Assembly: GCA_028281795.1 (NCBI GenBank)
Contig: JANQJE010000183.1
Coordinates: 1 to 36,093 of the forward strand
From: Cohaesibacteraceae bacterium
Lineage (GTDB): Bacteria; Pseudomonadota; Alphaproteobacteria; Rhizobiales; MH13
Direction: 5' to 3'
Length of the DNA: 36,093 bases
In this document: positions 34,917-36,093 of the stretch, piece by piece
Numbering within the stretch: the stretch's first letter is position 1
Layout: every line of letters begins with the position of its first letter
Notes under the pieces: generated by a model
What the model was told of the DNA's origin: nothing
The model's database searches: none
The model's input: only the letters and a program-made list of their open reading frames with translations
Made by a program: the position numbers and the translations under genes

Positions 34917-35837
34917 ATGGTATCCGCGACCGCCACAGTGCAACGACGGAGTTGGTACAAGCGCAACGAGATTGCGACCACGCCGTGGCTGTTCCTCTTG
35001 CCTGGCATCCTGTTTTTTTCCGTCTATGTGGTCATTCCGATCTTTCAGTCTGTCTGGATCAGTTTCCACGAGTGGGACGGTCTGGGTGAGATGACATGGG
35101 TGGGGCTTGGGAATTACGAGCGCCTGCTCACCGATGACCGGAAGTTCGATACCTCTTTCTGGAACAACGTCAGATGGCTGATTCTCTACCTGTTGGCGAT
35201 TCCGGCAGGCCTGTTCATTGCCTTGTTCCTGAACCAGACGGTACGCGGCATTCGATTGTACAAGTCGATGTTCTTTTTCCCGTTTGTGCTCAGTCAGGTA
35301 GTAGTCGGGCTGGTCTTTTCCTGGTTCTACCTGCCGCGCGAGGGCCTGTTGAACGCGATGCTTGCGCTTGTGGGGCTGGGACCCGTCAACATTCTGGGTG
35401 ATCCCACCCTGGCGACCTATGGCATCATCGCCGCCGGGCTTTGGCCTCAAACCGCCTACTGCATGATCCTCTATCTTACGGGCCTCAACGCCGTTGATCC
35501 CGAGCAGATCGAAGCAGGACGGCTGGACGGCGCCAAAGGCTTCAAAATGCTCTGGTATGTGATCCTGCCGCAGCTTAAGCCTGCCACGTTCATCGCTTTC
35601 GTCGTAACGATCATCGGTGCGTTGCGGTCCTTCGACCTTATCTCCGTTATGACCAATGGCGGGCCGTTCGGCTCGACCCGGGTTCTGAGCTTCTACATGT
35701 TCGAGGAATCCCTGTCGGAATTCGGATTCCGTATGGGCTACGGCGCGGCCATCGCGGTGGTGCTGTTCTTCCTCATGCTCGGCTTCATTGTTTATTTCCT
35801 CTACTCCATGTGGCGCGAAGAAAAGGGGGCACGCTGA
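34917..35837 (+). CDS. Sugar ABC transporter permease (MalF/UgpA type)
   Basis: The protein has 306 residues with AAGGAG ahead of the ATG. After a basic start (RRSWYKRNEI) come six hydrophobic segments. The EAA loop is found in the section LNAVDPEQIEAGRLDGAKGF, and MTNGGPFGSTRVLSFYMFEESLSEFGFRMGYGAA is the characteristic C-terminal segment. It pairs with the next permease, whose ATG overlaps its stop by one base. The two form the channel for the binding protein at 33494. Confidence 0.92.
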   Translation: MVSATATVQRRSWYKRNEIATTPWLFLLPGILFFSVYVVIPIFQSVWISFHEWDGLGEMTWVGLGNYERLLTDDRKFDTSFWNNVRWLILYLLAIPAGLFIALFLNQTVRGIRLYKSMFFFPFVLSQVVVGLVFSWFYLPREGLLNAMLALVGLGPVNILGDPTLATYGIIAAGLWPQTAYCMILYLTGLNAVDPEQIEAGRLDGAKGFKMLWYVILPQLKPATFIAFVVTIIGALRSFDLISVMTNGGPFGSTRVLSFYMFEESLSEFGFRMGYGAAIAVVLFFLMLGFIVYFLYSMWREEKGAR

Positions 35838-36093
35838 TGTTTCCCAGACCGATAGAAAAATCCTCACGTGCCTGGCAGCTTGGCTACCAAGGTCTGTTGC
35901 CGATTGCGTTGCTGCTCTGGTTGTTGCCGCTGGTTGCCGTTGCCGTTTTTTCGGTGAAGCCGGATGCCGACTTCACCAACGGTAATTATTGGGGGCTGCC
36001 GTCGAGTTTCGAGCTCTTCTCCAACTATGGCCGGGTGTTCTTCGAGTCCGATATGCCCCGCTACATGGTGAACTCCTTTCTGATCACCGTGCC
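35837..36093 (+). CDS. Sugar ABC transporter permease (MalG/UgpE type), cut by window end
   Basis: The open frame starts at the ATG overlapping the previous stop (TGATG) and runs off the window after 85 complete codons. It begins MFPRPIEKSSRAWQLGYQGL and has one strong hydrophobic span (LPIALLLWLLPLVAVAVFSV). It then continues with KPDADFTNGNYWGLPSSFELFSNYGRVF and PRYMVNSFLITV, the standard N-terminal layout of MalG-type permeases just before the second span. It completes the importer. The remaining two thirds lie outside. Confidence 0.88.
   Translation, partial: MFPRPIEKSSRAWQLGYQGLLPIALLLWLLPLVAVAVFSVKPDADFTNGNYWGLPSSFELFSNYGRVFFESDMPRYMVNSFLITV

Noticed and set aside
34815-35867. 350-codon minus-strand frame opposite the MalF-type permease
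   Set aside because: It is a charged, repetitive shadow of hydrophobic codons on the other strand. No family resemblance.

Overview
This 36-kb window of GC-rich DNA looks like a chromosomal segment from an alphaproteobacterium, most likely a Hyphomicrobiales (rhizobial-type) relative. Reasons: a mitofilin-family gene followed by a HemY-type TPR gene at the left edge, a FrcABC-like sugar importer with a one-domain ATPase, a Ugp importer in B-A-E-C order, and form II cox-type genes. No phage, CRISPR, integrase or transposase gene is visible. Species cannot be named from sequence alone.

Layout. (1) 2-3188: end of a conserved housekeeping block (mitofilin-family protein, HemY-like protein) and tRNA-Thr(CGT). 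(2) 3461-13791, + strand: a complete catabolic unit. It has an FCD-type GntR regulator with a striking operator, an enolase-superfamily sugar-acid dehydratase, a three-gene sugar importer, an SDR dehydrogenase, an aldose epimerase, an SMP-30 lactonase, an FAH-fold (AraD1/XylX-like) dehydratase and a ketoglutarate-semialdehyde-type dehydrogenase. Together they spell a non-phosphorylating, Weimberg-type route from an aldopentose to 2-oxoglutarate. A strong bidirectional terminator closes the unit. (3) 13870-20691, - strand, plus 20792-22281, + strand: form II cox genes (coxD, E, G, S, L, M in transcription order) for a molybdenum hydroxylase, with divergent XdhC-like and MocA-like cofactor genes. 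(4) 22376-27717, + strand: ugpBAEC for glycerol-3-phosphate/glycerophosphodiester uptake with a candidate Pho box, then an endonuclease/exonuclease/phosphatase-fold protein. (5) 27725-33187, - strand, and 33494-36093, + strand: an IclR-controlled glycoside unit. The minus arm carries IclR, an importer ATPase, a LysE-type exporter, a GH2 glycosidase and a MOSC protein. The plus arm carries a binding protein and two permeases, the last cut by the window edge.

The most unusual structure is a pair of 307-bp elements (10804-11110 and 18185-18491) in inverted orientation. Each has about 21-bp terminal inverted repeats, TA on both sides and no transposase, so they look like MITEs of the IS630/Tc1-mariner type. 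Both sit exactly in the stop codon of the preceding gene, in the same orientation relative to it, and both regenerate a TAG stop. The first has split the pentose operon and separated the araD1-like gene from what looks like its ancestral Shine-Dalgarno sequence.

Other regulatory structure: the gntR palindrome overlaps the -10 box and encloses the Shine-Dalgarno; a terminator-like hairpin lies inside the epimerase gene; and a hairpin follows each of the three binding-protein genes, before the first permease gene. All functions are inferred by reading motifs and context; no database search was possible.
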